Shown: positions 54,655-63,609 of the stretch, piece by piece
Numbering within the stretch: position 1 is the stretch's first letter
How the letters are laid out: every line of letters starts with the position of its first letter
Origin: Clostridia bacterium
Lineage (GTDB): Bacteria > Bacillota > Clostridia > Oscillospirales > Acutalibacteraceae
Assembly (NCBI GenBank): GCA_017471765.1
Contig: JAFURT010000023.1
Location: forward strand, 33,765-97,764
Reading direction: 5' to 3'
Length of the DNA stretch: 64,000 nt
Position numbers and translations under genes: made by a program
The notes under the pieces: model-generated
What the model was told of the DNA's origin: nothing
Database searches by the model: none
Seen by the model: the letters and a program-made list of their open reading frames with translations, nothing else

Positions 54655-55052
54655 CGTACCGCCCCCTTCCGCAACCACCATTCCGGCAGGAGACAGACAA
54701 AACAGCCTGCGGCATAGCACAAAATATCCCACCAGGAGAAGGCGGTACCCATCAGCGTGCAGAGGAAGCGGCTGCTTTCCAGACCAAGCAGACGGACAAG
54801 CCCTACCGCCTGTGTGGCTTCTACCGCTACCGCGAACAGCAACAGGTACAAGGGCAGGCGCCGGATGCCTTTCGGCTTTACCGCCCGGATGACACAGTAC
54901 AGGAGAATCACCACCAGCACGTCGCCAAGATAGGGACGCACAAATCGGTCGTGCACAAACAGGGCGATGAGCACCTCGGCCAGCAGGAGCAGGATGGCCG
55001 CTATACCGAACGATAACCGGAGCTTTGCCGTTGCGTTCTCAGTATCTTTCAT
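54651..55052 (-). CDS. DUF2809 membrane protein
   Basis: A 133-residue protein with four hydrophobic segments and the family segments FVRPYLGDVLVVILLYC and VEATQAVG. VanZ-like/DUF2809 fold; function unknown. ATG 55052 has GAGGA upstream, although this lies in the repeat-coded tail of the previous gene; the longer frame reads only repeat DNA (MMRIIMTRIT...). Overlaps the DUF4173 gene by 14 bases. Confidence 0.8.
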   Translation of the reverse strand: MKDTENATAKLRLSFGIAAILLLLAEVLIALFVHDRFVRPYLGDVLVVILLYCVIRAVKPKGIRRLPLYLLLFAVAVEATQAVGLVRLLGLESSRFLCTLMGTAFSWWDILCYAAGCFVCLLPEWWLRKGAVR

Positions 55053-56757
55053 AATAATCCTCATCATAGTAATTCTCGTCATAATAATTCTCATCATAGT
55101 AGCCTGAATCTATATTCAGCTGTGTGTTGCAAATTTCCTGCGCTCGGTCTGCCAGTAGGGTGTATGCGCGGAAGCGGTCTACATTGTAATGGCGGAAATC
55201 CATGGTTTCGGTCATGGTGAATACATATTTATCGTCTTCATACCGAACATCGCCGTAGGCTTCCAGGCGCTGGTACAGGATCCTTGCCAGTTGTTGCGTG
55301 TTTTCCGGTGTCCGATTGTCCCACAGCTCTATCAAGTAAGGGGTGGCACCGTCGGACAGGAGCGATAGGGTGTCCAGATCCAGCTCTTCTAGCTGTTCCT
55401 CATTGTAAGCGGTTACATTGTAGTGGGCGATGAAGGTGTCCACATCCACATACCCTACCAACAGCCCGATGAGGGTGACGGTAACTACCGCCGCTTTCAT
55501 GTAAGGGAAGCGGTTGGCAAACAGCCGGATGATCACCAGCACCAGCACCACCCCCAGCATGACCATAAATACAGCGGTGAGGATGCGGAGCCGGGTCATG
55601 CCGAAGGAGGTGATATACAGCCCCATTTTGGACAGAGCGGTAGCCACAAGGCCGATAGAGAACACCAAAACAAATAACCCCAGCAAGCGGGTGGATAGCG
55701 GGGCTTTCCCCTCCTGCTTGCGGGATAGCCACAGGCAGATGGCTACCAGCACCAGGTTGATGGCGCAGATGGCACACATTTCAAAGAAGCCGCGGCGGGC
55801 GTACTGGGCCACGGTGTAATCCTTTGGCAGGATGCCGGCAAAGGCGCTGAAGAAATAGGCGGTTTGGGAGAACAGATAAATGACATATACACCGCTGATG
55901 GTGCCGAGGAACGTATTGAGGGACATGGCGGAGACGCCTTTGCCCTTGGCCGTGGGAGACGGCTCTTTTTTATCCAGCCCATAGCGTAGCCCGAACACCC
56001 GGGAATAGAGTAAACAGAACAGCGGAATTCCTACCAGCAGGGAGATCACCATCTCACCCAGATTGTCTAGGATGGTGTGCTGTAGCAGACCTTCAAAGGC
56101 GGCGTCGGCAGAGATGAGCAGGGGTACGACCACCACCAGCACCGGCAATGCACAAAGCAGGCCCAAAAGCGCCCCGCCGCACCGGCGCTTTTCGATGGTG
56201 TCCCCTTTTTTCACCAGAAAGATCGCTGAAACGGCGGTGCCCATGTGGGTGAGGGGGGCGGCTAACTGGATATGCCATACATCCCGCAGGACGGCCAGTG
56301 TTCCGCCGTCCTGGCGGCCGATGCCGGTGGCGGACAGCAGGGCGAGGGCAACCAGCAGGCTGATGCCGATTACCCCGACAAATTTAGCGAAGGGATCGTT
56401 GTGCCAGATGAAGGTGCCCCCGGCGGCGACGGCGGCCACCAGGCAGAACAGCCCATAGGGGGTGATGCGCTCCAAATGGCGGCGCAGATACAGCCCGCCA
56501 CAGAGCAGCATGGCCAGGTATCCGGCTACAAAGCCGATGGAGAAGCCGCCATACAGGGAAAAGTTCACCGTCAGCACCGCCAGGACAGCCAGCACGCCGG
56601 CGGTAATCAAATCACGCCGGTCAGAGGGCTTGCGGATTTTTGGCGGCGCCTGATAGACCGCCTGCCCATAGGGTGGAGCGGGTGGGGAGGATGGAAACTG
56701 CGGTTGCGCCGGGGATTGGTATGTTGTCTTTGTGGGGGTGGGTTGTTGTTCCGACAT
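55039..56757 (-). CDS. DUF4173 multi-pass membrane protein with YYDEN tail
   Basis: A 572-residue protein. The first ~45 residues are Pro/Gln-rich and cytoplasmic, followed by about twelve hydrophobic segments (~50-445, including QTAYFFSAFAG and RLFANRFPY), then a soluble domain (NVTAYNEEQLEELDLD...). The end is a short tandem repeat, YYDEN-YYDEN-YYDED-YY, coded by an imperfect 15-base DNA repeat. Function unknown. First gene of a three-gene operon with DUF2809 and a small anchored protein. Confidence 0.85.
   Translation of the reverse strand: MSEQQPTPTKTTYQSPAQPQFPSSPPAPPYGQAVYQAPPKIRKPSDRRDLITAGVLAVLAVLTVNFSLYGGFSIGFVAGYLAMLLCGGLYLRRHLERITPYGLFCLVAAVAAGGTFIWHNDPFAKFVGVIGISLLVALALLSATGIGRQDGGTLAVLRDVWHIQLAAPLTHMGTAVSAIFLVKKGDTIEKRRCGGALLGLLCALPVLVVVVPLLISADAAFEGLLQHTILDNLGEMVISLLVGIPLFCLLYSRVFGLRYGLDKKEPSPTAKGKGVSAMSLNTFLGTISGVYVIYLFSQTAYFFSAFAGILPKDYTVAQYARRGFFEMCAICAINLVLVAICLWLSRKQEGKAPLSTRLLGLFVLVFSIGLVATALSKMGLYITSFGMTRLRILTAVFMVMLGVVLVLVIIRLFANRFPYMKAAVVTVTLIGLLVGYVDVDTFIAHYNVTAYNEEQLEELDLDTLSLLSDGATPYLIELWDNRTPENTQQLARILYQRLEAYGDVRYEDDKYVFTMTETMDFRHYNVDRFRAYTLLADRAQEICNTQLNIDSGYYDENYYDENYYDEDYYERY
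55045..55107. repeat. short tandem repeat inside DUF4173 gene end
   Basis: Four imperfect ~15-base units of the TCATCATAGTAATTC type. Because they are in frame they code for repeated Tyr-Tyr-Asp-Glu-Asn. The region also forms the SD and start of the next gene. Confidence 0.7.
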
Positions 56758-56795
56758 AGAAGATGCCTCCTTTTGCTAATGGTTGATTTTGGTTT

Positions 56796-56824
56796 ATTAT
56801 ACCCTGGCACATATCGAAAGTCAA
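56796..56824 (-). promoter_or_regulatory. promoter of the DUF4173 operon
   Basis: On the minus strand, TTGACT (56824-56819) and TATAAT (56801-56796), 17 bases apart. The ~135 bases between here and the next terminator are AT-rich and show no gene. Confidence 0.75.
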
Positions 56825-56961
56825 TAACTTTGAAACGAATACCAATAATATCGGCGTTTTCTACAACCAATACGGTGGAAAACTGTTTATAATTATCGAA
56901 AATCGAGAAAAAAGAATTGATAAAAAGTTATTTTTACATTCAACTCAATATATTTGCACGT

Positions 56962-56994
56962 AAAAAGCCGCACGGAGGTTTCCGTGCGGCTTTT
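56962..56994 (-). terminator. terminator after AraC regulator
   Basis: AAAAGCCGCACGG...CCGTGCGGCTTTT; on the minus strand a T run follows. Fourteen bases behind the stop at 57008. Confidence 0.92.
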
Positions 56995-57007
56995 GGCAGA
57001 ACAGTGC

Positions 57008-57829
57008 TTATTTCATGTTTTTTTGGTACTCGGTGGGGGTGCAGTGCTTGATGGTTTTAAATACACGGGAGAAATACAGGGGGTCATTAAAGCCCACAGA
57101 GCCGGCAATTTCGGCAATGGAATAGCGTGGATCACGCAATAGACTGCAGGCTTCGTTTATGCGGTATTTTTGCAGATAGTTGTGGGGAGAAATACCAAAA
57201 TCCTGCAGAAACGCCCGGTAGAGCTGGCTACGGCTGATGCCCACATAGCGAGCAATGTCGTTGACGCCGATATCGCCGGAATAGTTGTATTGGATGTACC
57301 GCAGAGCGTTGGCTACATAGGTCTGGTGGGTGTCGGTGGTGGCCCGGTGGCCGTGCATGTGGATGAGATGGGCCAAAAACAGGTGCAGGCGGCCGGCCAT
57401 TTCGGCATCGGCGTCGGCGGTGTTGCCGCTGGCGTCGGCAATCTGCCGGAGGAGTGTTTCGGTTTGCTTGGGGTCACTGCTGACCAGCACCGGGGCCTGG
57501 GCGGTAAAACCGGTCTGATTGACCAGACGCCGGGCGTCGGTGCCGTTAAAGCCCACCCAGCTATAGCACCAGGGGTCGTTGGTATCTGCTTGATAACTGG
57601 CCAGTTGGGAGGGGCTGATGAGGAAGAGGCTTCCCGGGTCCACGGCGTATTCCTGCTTGTTGCAGTGGAGCACCCCCTTGCCGGAGGAAACAAAGTGGAT
57701 GAGATAATGGTCACGTACAGCCGGCCCCCAGCTGTGTCCGCTGTCGCATTTTTCATAGCCAGTGTTATACACGGCCAGCCCGGTGTTTTCCTTCAGGGCA
57801 TCCCGAAATTTGTATCGTTCGTTGGTCAA
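57008..57829 (-). CDS. AraC-family transcriptional regulator
   Basis: A 273-residue regulator with an N-terminal cupin-like sugar-sensing domain (DHYLIHFVSSGKGVLH, VDPGSLFLISP) and a C-terminal double helix-turn-helix (GVNDIARYVGISRSQLYRAF and YSIAEIAGSVGFNDPLYFSRVFK, cited in part). Start TTG 57829 with GGAGG eight bases upstream; no ATG fits. Divergent from galactokinase, so it probably activates galK and the nucleotidyltransferase in response to a sugar. Confidence 0.9.
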   Translation of the reverse strand: MTNERYKFRDALKENTGLAVYNTGYEKCDSGHSWGPAVRDHYLIHFVSSGKGVLHCNKQEYAVDPGSLFLISPSQLASYQADTNDPWCYSWVGFNGTDARRLVNQTGFTAQAPVLVSSDPKQTETLLRQIADASGNTADADAEMAGRLHLFLAHLIHMHGHRATTDTHQTYVANALRYIQYNYSGDIGVNDIARYVGISRSQLYRAFLQDFGISPHNYLQKYRINEACSLLRDPRYSIAEIAGSVGFNDPLYFSRVFKTIKHCTPTEYQKNMK

Positions 57830-57871
57830 AAATGGTCCCTCCCATCGTTCCACAAAGCAACTTCTTGATGC

Positions 57872-57900
57872 AGTATAGCACAATATGCAACATTTGTCCA
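57872..57900 (-). promoter_or_regulatory. promoter of the AraC regulator
   Basis: On the minus strand, TGGACA (57900-57895) and TATACT (57877-57872), 17 bases apart. Confidence 0.65.
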
Positions 57901-57921
57901 TACAAAAGCCGAATAAAAGGG

Positions 57922-57949
57922 TTGAAAAAATATTTTACAAATGTATAAT
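57922..57949 (+). promoter_or_regulatory. promoter of galK
   Basis: TTGAAA (57922-57927) and consensus TATAAT (57944-57949), 16 bases apart; divergent from the araC-type promoter, leaving room for a shared operator. Confidence 0.65.
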
Positions 57950-57997
57950 TAAAGATAAGAAATCCAATCCATTCATATATATTGAGGAGATGGTTAC

Positions 57998-59290
57998 ATG
58001 TCTGCTGAAACCTTGATTAGCAAGATTCGTTCCGGCGAATATGATGTGGCTTTCGCTCGTCTGTATGGTGAGGCACAGGTGGCCGCCCAGCGTGATCGGT
58101 ACATTTGCGCTGTGGAGGGCTTTGCCGCGACCTTCGGCGAGGACGGGGGAGAGCTGCGCTTGTTCTCGGCACCCGGCCGCACGGAGATCGGCGGCAACCA
58201 CACCGACCACAACTATGGCCGTGTGCTGGCCGGCAGCGTAAACCTGGATGTGATCGCCGTGGTGCGCAGGGCGGAGGGGGCTATCCGTGTCCAGTCTGCC
58301 GGCTATCCCATGGACGAGGTGAAACTGGATGCCCTGCATCCGGTGGTGGAGGAGATGAACCGTTCCGCCTCCCTGATCCGTGGTACGGCGGCTCGTTTCG
58401 ACCAACTGGGCTACGCTATTGGCGGCTTTGAAGCCTACACTACCTCGAATGTACTGAAGGGCAGTGGCCTGTCTTCGTCTGCTGCTTTTGAGGTGCTGAT
58501 GGGTGTCATTCTTAACTATACCTATAACGATGGCCGGGTCAGCCCGGTGGAGATCGCCCAGATCGCTCAGTACGCCGAGAATGCATACTTCGGCAAACCC
58601 TGCGGTCTGATGGATCAGATGGCCTCGTCGGTGGGCAACATCATTACCATCGATTTTGCCGACCCGGCGGCTCCCGTTATCGAGCCGGTGGATTTTGATT
58701 TTGCCTCTACCGGATATGCGCTGTGCATCGTGGATGTGGGCGGCAACCACGCCGACCTGACCGACGAGTATGCGGCGGTGCCCGGTGAGATGAAGGCGGT
58801 TGCCGCCTCTCTGGGCGTGCCGGTATTGCGCCAGACCACCATGGCGGCCTTGCTGGCCAACATTACTGAACTGCGTGAAAAGCACGGCGACCGTGCGGTG
58901 CTTCGTGCCATCCATTTTCTGCAGGAGAATGAGCGGGTTACCCAGCAGGTGGCGGCTCTGCGTGCTGGGGATTTTGACACGTTCAAGAAGCTTATCATCG
59001 CTTCCGGCAACTCCTCTTTCGAGTACCTGCAGAATGTGTATGCGGTCTGTAACATCGAGGAGCAGGGTATGTCCCTGGCGTTGGCCTTGGCGCAGACGGT
59101 GCTGGATGGCTGTGGCGCCTGGCGTGTCCACGGCGGCGGCTTTGGCGGCACCACCCAGAACTTTGTGCCGCTGGATAAACTGGATGCCTTCAAGGCGACC
59201 ATCGAGCAGGTGTTTGGCGAGGGCTCCTGCCATGTGCTCAGTATCCGCCCTTGCGGTGGCGTGTGCCTGGATGCTATGCCGGCAGTATAA
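57998..59290 (+). CDS. galK: galactokinase
   Basis: A 430-residue GHMP kinase that phosphorylates galactose at C1. The sugar-binding motif is PGRTEIGGNHTDHNYG (GGNH instead of the usual IGEH, a variant I have the impression is common in Clostridia), the ATP loop is GSGLSSSAAFEV, the catalytic Asp is in PCGLMDQMASS, and GGGFGGTTQNF is near the end. It starts the plus-strand unit facing the AraC gene. Confidence 0.92.
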   Translation: MSAETLISKIRSGEYDVAFARLYGEAQVAAQRDRYICAVEGFAATFGEDGGELRLFSAPGRTEIGGNHTDHNYGRVLAGSVNLDVIAVVRRAEGAIRVQSAGYPMDEVKLDALHPVVEEMNRSASLIRGTAARFDQLGYAIGGFEAYTTSNVLKGSGLSSSAAFEVLMGVILNYTYNDGRVSPVEIAQIAQYAENAYFGKPCGLMDQMASSVGNIITIDFADPAAPVIEPVDFDFASTGYALCIVDVGGNHADLTDEYAAVPGEMKAVAASLGVPVLRQTTMAALLANITELREKHGDRAVLRAIHFLQENERVTQQVAALRAGDFDTFKKLIIASGNSSFEYLQNVYAVCNIEEQGMSLALALAQTVLDGCGAWRVHGGGFGGTTQNFVPLDKLDAFKATIEQVFGEGSCHVLSIRPCGGVCLDAMPAV

Positions 59291-59334
59291 TTCTCGTTGT
59301 TTGTAACATTATATATTTAAGGAGATAATGAACT

Positions 59335-60249
59335 ATGAAAACGACTCTTCTCATCATGGCGGCCGGTATCGGCTCTCGTTTTGGCGGTGGCATCAAGCAG
59401 CTGGCTCCTGTGGGCCCTAACGGCGAAATCATCATGGATTATTCTATCCACGATGCCATCAAGGCTGGCTTTAACAAAATCGTGTTCATCATTCGCAAGG
59501 ATATCGAGGCGGATTTCCGTGCGATCATCGGTGACCGTATCGAGAAGATCTGCGCCGAGCACGGTGTGGAGGTTGGCTATGCGTTCCAGAGCCTGGATAA
59601 GCTGCCCGCCGGCTATGAGGTGCCGGAGGGCCGTATCAAGCCCTGGGGTACCGGTCAGGCTGTGTTGGTGGCCAAAGACTTGCTGACGGAGCCCTTTGCT
59701 GTTATCAATGCGGATGATTATTACGGCAAGGTGGCTTTCGAGAAGCTGCACACCTTCCTGACTACCGAAGCTACGGATAAGGATTTCTGCATGGCCGGTT
59801 TCCTGCTGAAGAACACCCTCAGCGACAATGGCGGTGTGACTCGTGGCGTGTGCCAGGTCAACGGCGACGGCTACCTGACCGACGTGGTGGAGACCAGCGA
59901 TATTGTCAAGACGGCTGACGGTGCGGCGGTCAATGGCCAGCCCTTGGATGCCGATAGCTTGGTTTCTATGAACATGTGGGGCCTGACCCCGGCTTATATG
60001 TCCATGCTGGAGGAGGGCTTTGTTCAGTTCCTGTCCGGCATCCAGGGCAACGAGCTGAAGGCAGAGTATTTGCTTCCCATCCACATCGGTGGTCTGTTGC
60101 GCGATAACCAGGTTTCCGTCAAGGTGCTCTCCACCCCCGACAAGTGGTTCGGTGTCACCTATAAGGAAGATAAGGAGCTGGTCATTCAGAGCTTTAAGGA
60201 GCTCATCGCCGCCGGCGAATACGAGCCGGATCTGTTCAGCGATCTGTAA
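59335..60249 (+). CDS. sugar-phosphate nucleotidyltransferase-like protein
   Basis: A 304-residue NTP-transferase-family protein. The opening MAAGIGSRFGGGIKQLAPVG is a variant of the GxGTR...K signature; the metal Asp pair is in VINADDYYG, and GTGQAVLVAKDL is present. The family joins a sugar 1-phosphate to a nucleotide. It follows galK and would fit a step from galactose 1-phosphate or an N-acetylhexosamine 1-phosphate to the UDP-sugar, but the substrate is unproven. AAGGAG lies before the ATG. Confidence 0.82.
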   Translation: MKTTLLIMAAGIGSRFGGGIKQLAPVGPNGEIIMDYSIHDAIKAGFNKIVFIIRKDIEADFRAIIGDRIEKICAEHGVEVGYAFQSLDKLPAGYEVPEGRIKPWGTGQAVLVAKDLLTEPFAVINADDYYGKVAFEKLHTFLTTEATDKDFCMAGFLLKNTLSDNGGVTRGVCQVNGDGYLTDVVETSDIVKTADGAAVNGQPLDADSLVSMNMWGLTPAYMSMLEEGFVQFLSGIQGNELKAEYLLPIHIGGLLRDNQVSVKVLSTPDKWFGVTYKEDKELVIQSFKELIAAGEYEPDLFSDL

Positions 60250-60253
60250 AGGA

Positions 60254-60292
60254 CAAAATGCCCCGTCTCGCTTGTGCGAGACGGGGCATTTT
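60254..60292. terminator. bidirectional terminator
   Basis: AAAATGCCCCGTCTCG...CGAGACGGGGCATTTT between convergent genes. Confidence 0.92.
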
Positions 60293-60297
60293 CCATA

Positions 60298-60849
60298 TCA
60301 GGCAAAGAATAGGATAAAGGCAACGATCAGCACGACTGCTCCGCCAATGCGCTGGAGCACCAGCGCCGCATCGGAGGGCTCAGCATCCTTGAAACGCCAG
60401 CCGTATTCCAGCTGCCACGCTGCCTGCGGGGCAAGCAGGCTGAACAGTCCGATGGGCACCATAACGAGAATGACCGCGATCGGCGGGGCATCCCGTGGCG
60501 GGGCGGGGGCTTTCTGCCGGAGCACCTCGCACAGGGTATCCCCGTCGGTATACCGGCTGTCGTCGTAGTCGTCGCTCCAGCCGCCCTGCCCGACTCCCGC
60601 ATCCATACGAAACCAGTAGCTGGAGCCGTCGGGGTATAGGATTTCCACGGAATAGGAACGGCTGTTCCCGGAGAAGGTGTAGGTATAGGTGTGCGTGCCG
60701 TCAGACAGCGTGCCTGCCTGCGTGTCCACCCGGTAGGTGACCCCTTCATACTCTAAGGAGTAGGTGGCGGGGGCGTTACCTCCGGCGGCACAGCCGGCCA
60801 GCAGACACAGGATGAGCAGCAGGATGGAGAAGAGCATACGTCGTTTCAT
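60298..60849 (-). CDS. lipoprotein with C-terminal membrane helices (DUF6199-like)
   Basis: A 183-residue protein with lipobox LLAGC (Cys ~20), a small outside domain rich in Tyr, Ser and Gly (~28-110), then two hydrophobic segments (~123-140 and ~165-183). A lipid anchor together with transmembrane helices is unusual. Function unknown. It follows the flotillin gene by 26 bases and may be co-transcribed. Confidence 0.7.
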   Translation of the reverse strand: MKRRMLFSILLLILCLLAGCAAGGNAPATYSLEYEGVTYRVDTQAGTLSDGTHTYTYTFSGNSRSYSVEILYPDGSSYWFRMDAGVGQGGWSDDYDDSRYTDGDTLCEVLRQKAPAPPRDAPPIAVILVMVPIGLFSLLAPQAAWQLEYGWRFKDAEPSDAALVLQRIGGAVVLIVAFILFFA

Positions 60850-60875
60850 AGGCGTTTTCCTTTATGCGCTACGGC

Positions 60876-62264
60876 TTACTCCGCGGCGGTCGTGTCGGGC
60901 GCTTCCGGTAGCTTCTTGCCCAGAATTTCCGGCAGCTGCATACCGGCCATGCCGAAGACCTCCTCCAGCGGAGGCACCGCCTTCATCATGCCGGAGATAA
61001 AGCCGGCAGTGGCATTCTTGCCGTCCCCGTTCTGGCCGTTGTCCCAGACGGTGACCTTGTCGATCTTGATGTTCTTGATGGCGTCCACCTGTACCCGCAT
61101 CAGCTCCTCCAGCTTGTCGGCAATGAGTAGCTTCAGCGCCGCCTCGGCGTCGCCGCCGGCGGACTGGACGATCTCGGCGAAACCGGCCGCCTGCTTTTTG
61201 AGGATCTCTTCCATACCGCGGGCTTCCGCTTCCATCTTAGCGTAAATGGCGTCTGCCTCACCCTTAGCCTTGCGGCGGATCTGCTCGGCCTCGGCCTCAG
61301 CGGCCAGCTCCATTTCCCGCTTTTTCGCTTCCGCCTTGACGATCAGGTCGGCCTCCAGCGTGGCCTGCTCTTTGGAACGGCGGGCTTCTTCGGCGGCCTG
61401 CTCAGCGGCGTAGGATTCCTGCAGCGCCTTAGCGGCCTGGATCTTTTCGGCCGTGGTGGCGATCTTCAGAGCCTCGGCTTGCTTCTCCTTCAGCGCAGCC
61501 TCCGACATAGCAATCTTCATTTTCGCCTCGTTTTCACCCTGGATGGCGATGGAGTTGGCCTCGGAGACCTTGATGCGCTGCTCCATCTGGGCGTTGGCTT
61601 CACCGATGGAGCCGTCGCGCTCCTGTTCGGCCACGCTCTTCTTGGCGTCGTTGATGGCCTTGGCGGCGGCTTCTTTGCCCAGAGCGGCGATGTAGCCGGA
61701 CTCATCGCTGATATCCGTTACGTTCACGTTGATAAGCCGCAGACCGATCTTCTTCAGCTCCGTCTCCACGTTGTTACTGACAGCGGCCAGGAACTTGTCA
61801 CGGTCGGTATTGATTTCCTCAATGTCCATAGTGGCGATAATGAGACGCAGCTGACCGAAGATGATGTCCTTGGACAGCTCCTGAATCTCGGTGTTCCGTA
61901 GGCCAAGCAGACGCTCAGCGGCATTCTGCATGATGCCGGGCTCGGTGGAGATACCTACCGTGAACCGGGAGGGAACATCAATTCGGATGTTCTGTCGGGA
62001 CAGGGCGTTGGTCAGGTCCACCTGAATGGAGATGGGGGTCAGATCCAGAAAGGCGTAGGACTGGAAGACGGGGATGACAAACTCAGCACCGCCGTGGATA
62101 CACTTGGCACTGCGGTTTGTACCGTCTTTGTTTTTGCCGATGGAGCCGTATACCACCATGATCTTATCCGAGGGGCACTTCTTATAGCGGGAGCACACCC
62201 AAATGATAAAGGACAGGACGACGAGCACAAGGGCGCAGATGAGCAAAATTGTTCCGGGTTCCAT
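60876..62264 (-). CDS. floT: flotillin-like SPFH protein
   Basis: A 462-residue protein with one N-terminal membrane helix (~5-25), an SPFH/band-7 domain (~35-210) and a long Ala/Glu/Lys-rich coiled coil (~220-400) ending in a C-terminal oligomerisation region. Flotillins scaffold ordered membrane domains. GGAGG precedes the ATG. Downstream of an NfeD-type gene, the usual partner. Confidence 0.92.
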   Translation of the reverse strand: MEPGTILLICALVLVVLSFIIWVCSRYKKCPSDKIMVVYGSIGKNKDGTNRSAKCIHGGAEFVIPVFQSYAFLDLTPISIQVDLTNALSRQNIRIDVPSRFTVGISTEPGIMQNAAERLLGLRNTEIQELSKDIIFGQLRLIIATMDIEEINTDRDKFLAAVSNNVETELKKIGLRLINVNVTDISDESGYIAALGKEAAAKAINDAKKSVAEQERDGSIGEANAQMEQRIKVSEANSIAIQGENEAKMKIAMSEAALKEKQAEALKIATTAEKIQAAKALQESYAAEQAAEEARRSKEQATLEADLIVKAEAKKREMELAAEAEAEQIRRKAKGEADAIYAKMEAEARGMEEILKKQAAGFAEIVQSAGGDAEAALKLLIADKLEELMRVQVDAIKNIKIDKVTVWDNGQNGDGKNATAGFISGMMKAVPPLEEVFGMAGMQLPEILGKKLPEAPDTTAAE

Positions 62265-62314
62265 ACGTAAATACCTCCATAAAATTGATTATGTAACTGA
62301 CTCAGTTCCAATGA

Positions 62315-62965
62315 TTATTTCCGCTTGACGACAAGCGTTGTCTGGCCGCTGAGGCCGATGACCACGACCTCACAGCCGGTGGGAAGCGGTTCGGCCTCGT
62401 CGGTGACGGCGTCCCGCTCAACGTACGTGCCCTGCAGCAGAATGTTGACCTTGCCCTCACCGCTACGGTTGGCGGGGATGGTAAGATACACCCGCCCGGA
62501 CGTGCCGATGGCGTTCCGGTTGTCCAGATTGCCGTTGTTGCGTAGCCGCATGACCCAGCGCAGAAGAAGGGCCAGCAACACCATAGTAGCAAAGCCGCAG
62601 AGGGTGGCGATGGACAGAGACAGCCACAGGGCCGCCCCCGCGCCGTCCAGCACAAGACCTACCCAGCCGAACATCACCAGAAAGGCGATGATGCCGCGGA
62701 TGGAAAAGATGCGCAGGCCGTCCAGCCCGCTGGGATCGGGATCGCTGTCGAGGATGCCGTCGCCGAATACGCCTTCGGCGCTGTCGGCATCCCAGTCCGG
62801 CACGTCGGTGGCATCACCGAGGTCAGCATCCGTCGGGTCACCGCCTTCGGAATCCAGCCCGCTGAGCATCAGTGTGGTCTGGATAGCCAGCACCACCGTG
62901 GCCGGGATAGCGATGCAGGAAAAGATCTGGGAAACAAGCCCCAAAGATTCCCACCAAGCAAACAT
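62315..62965 (-). CDS. NfeD-like membrane protein
   Basis: A 216-residue protein with a hydrophobic start (~8-33), an acidic Asp-rich loop (~37-72, SGLDSEGGDPTDADLGD), two to three further helices (~85-140) and a C-terminal OB-fold of beta strands (GTSGRVYLTIPANRSGEGKV, cited in part). NfeD proteins work with flotillins. ATG 62965 has AGGAGG upstream; the longer frame enters the previous gene. Confidence 0.85.
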   Translation of the reverse strand: MFAWWESLGLVSQIFSCIAIPATVVLAIQTTLMLSGLDSEGGDPTDADLGDATDVPDWDADSAEGVFGDGILDSDPDPSGLDGLRIFSIRGIIAFLVMFGWVGLVLDGAGAALWLSLSIATLCGFATMVLLALLLRWVMRLRNNGNLDNRNAIGTSGRVYLTIPANRSGEGKVNILLQGTYVERDAVTDEAEPLPTGCEVVVIGLSGQTTLVVKRK

Positions 62966-62996
62966 AGAATTGATCCTCCTTAAACACGTAAATATC

Positions 62997-63551
62997 TCAC
63001 CGCAATTGTGCCAGTATTTCTTCGGCAGCCTGTCGGGCGAGTGCGGCACCGTGGGCGTAGGCCATAACCTGCAGCGTCTTGGCCAGCCGCTTTCCTGCCC
63101 CCGGGAAAGGCTCTGGGTAGGCGGCGGCCGTCCGCTCCGCCAGCTGCTGTGCAATCTTTCGGTTGAGGGTTGGGCCGTCGCTGTCCGCGATCATATCGGT
63201 ATAGGTGTGGTACAGCTCACTGTCACTGATGATGTCGTCCAGCTCATCGGTCAGATCGCCGTTGATGTAGGCCAGTGTCTCGCAGATGTGCTCCAGCTGC
63301 AGGGATTCCCGCAGCATATTGATGATGACGATGCGGGAAAACTGGTTTTTGGAATACTGACGACGGACAGGGGAGGAGACGAAGCCACGCTTGACCCAGT
63401 TCTGAATGACGTGGGGCTCCAGCCCGGTCATAACGGCGACCTGCGACAGGCTGATGCCGCCGGCGGCAAAAAGGCCGTCAAACAATGTCCGGGACGTGCC
63501 GGCTTTTAATGTGGAAACCTCAATGTTCGTTCCCGGAAGCGTTGTGGCCAT
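62997..63551 (-). CDS. DUF1836 DNA-binding-like protein
   Basis: A 184-residue protein. The N-terminal half holds a MerR-like helix-turn-helix (LSQVAVMTGLEPHVIQNWVKRG) followed by a wing (QYSKNQFSRIVIINML); the rest is helical. DUF1836 proteins are probable regulators in Firmicutes. ATG 63551 lies eight bases after AAGGAGG. Upstream of NfeD and flotillin on the same strand, so it may regulate them. Confidence 0.85.
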   Translation of the reverse strand: MATTLPGTNIEVSTLKAGTSRTLFDGLFAAGGISLSQVAVMTGLEPHVIQNWVKRGFVSSPVRRQYSKNQFSRIVIINMLRESLQLEHICETLAYINGDLTDELDDIISDSELYHTYTDMIADSDGPTLNRKIAQQLAERTAAAYPEPFPGAGKRLAKTLQVMAYAHGAALARQAAEEILAQLR

Positions 63552-63580
63552 GCGACTCACCTCCTTTAAAGGTCACTATG

Positions 63581-63609
63581 ATTATATCACACGGTCGATT
63601 GATCGTAAA
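63581..63609 (-). promoter_or_regulatory. promoter of the DUF1836-NfeD-flotillin run
   Basis: On the minus strand, TTTACG (63609-63604) and TATAAT (63586-63581), 17 bases apart. Between 63610 and 63850 no gene or clear signal is seen. Confidence 0.6.
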
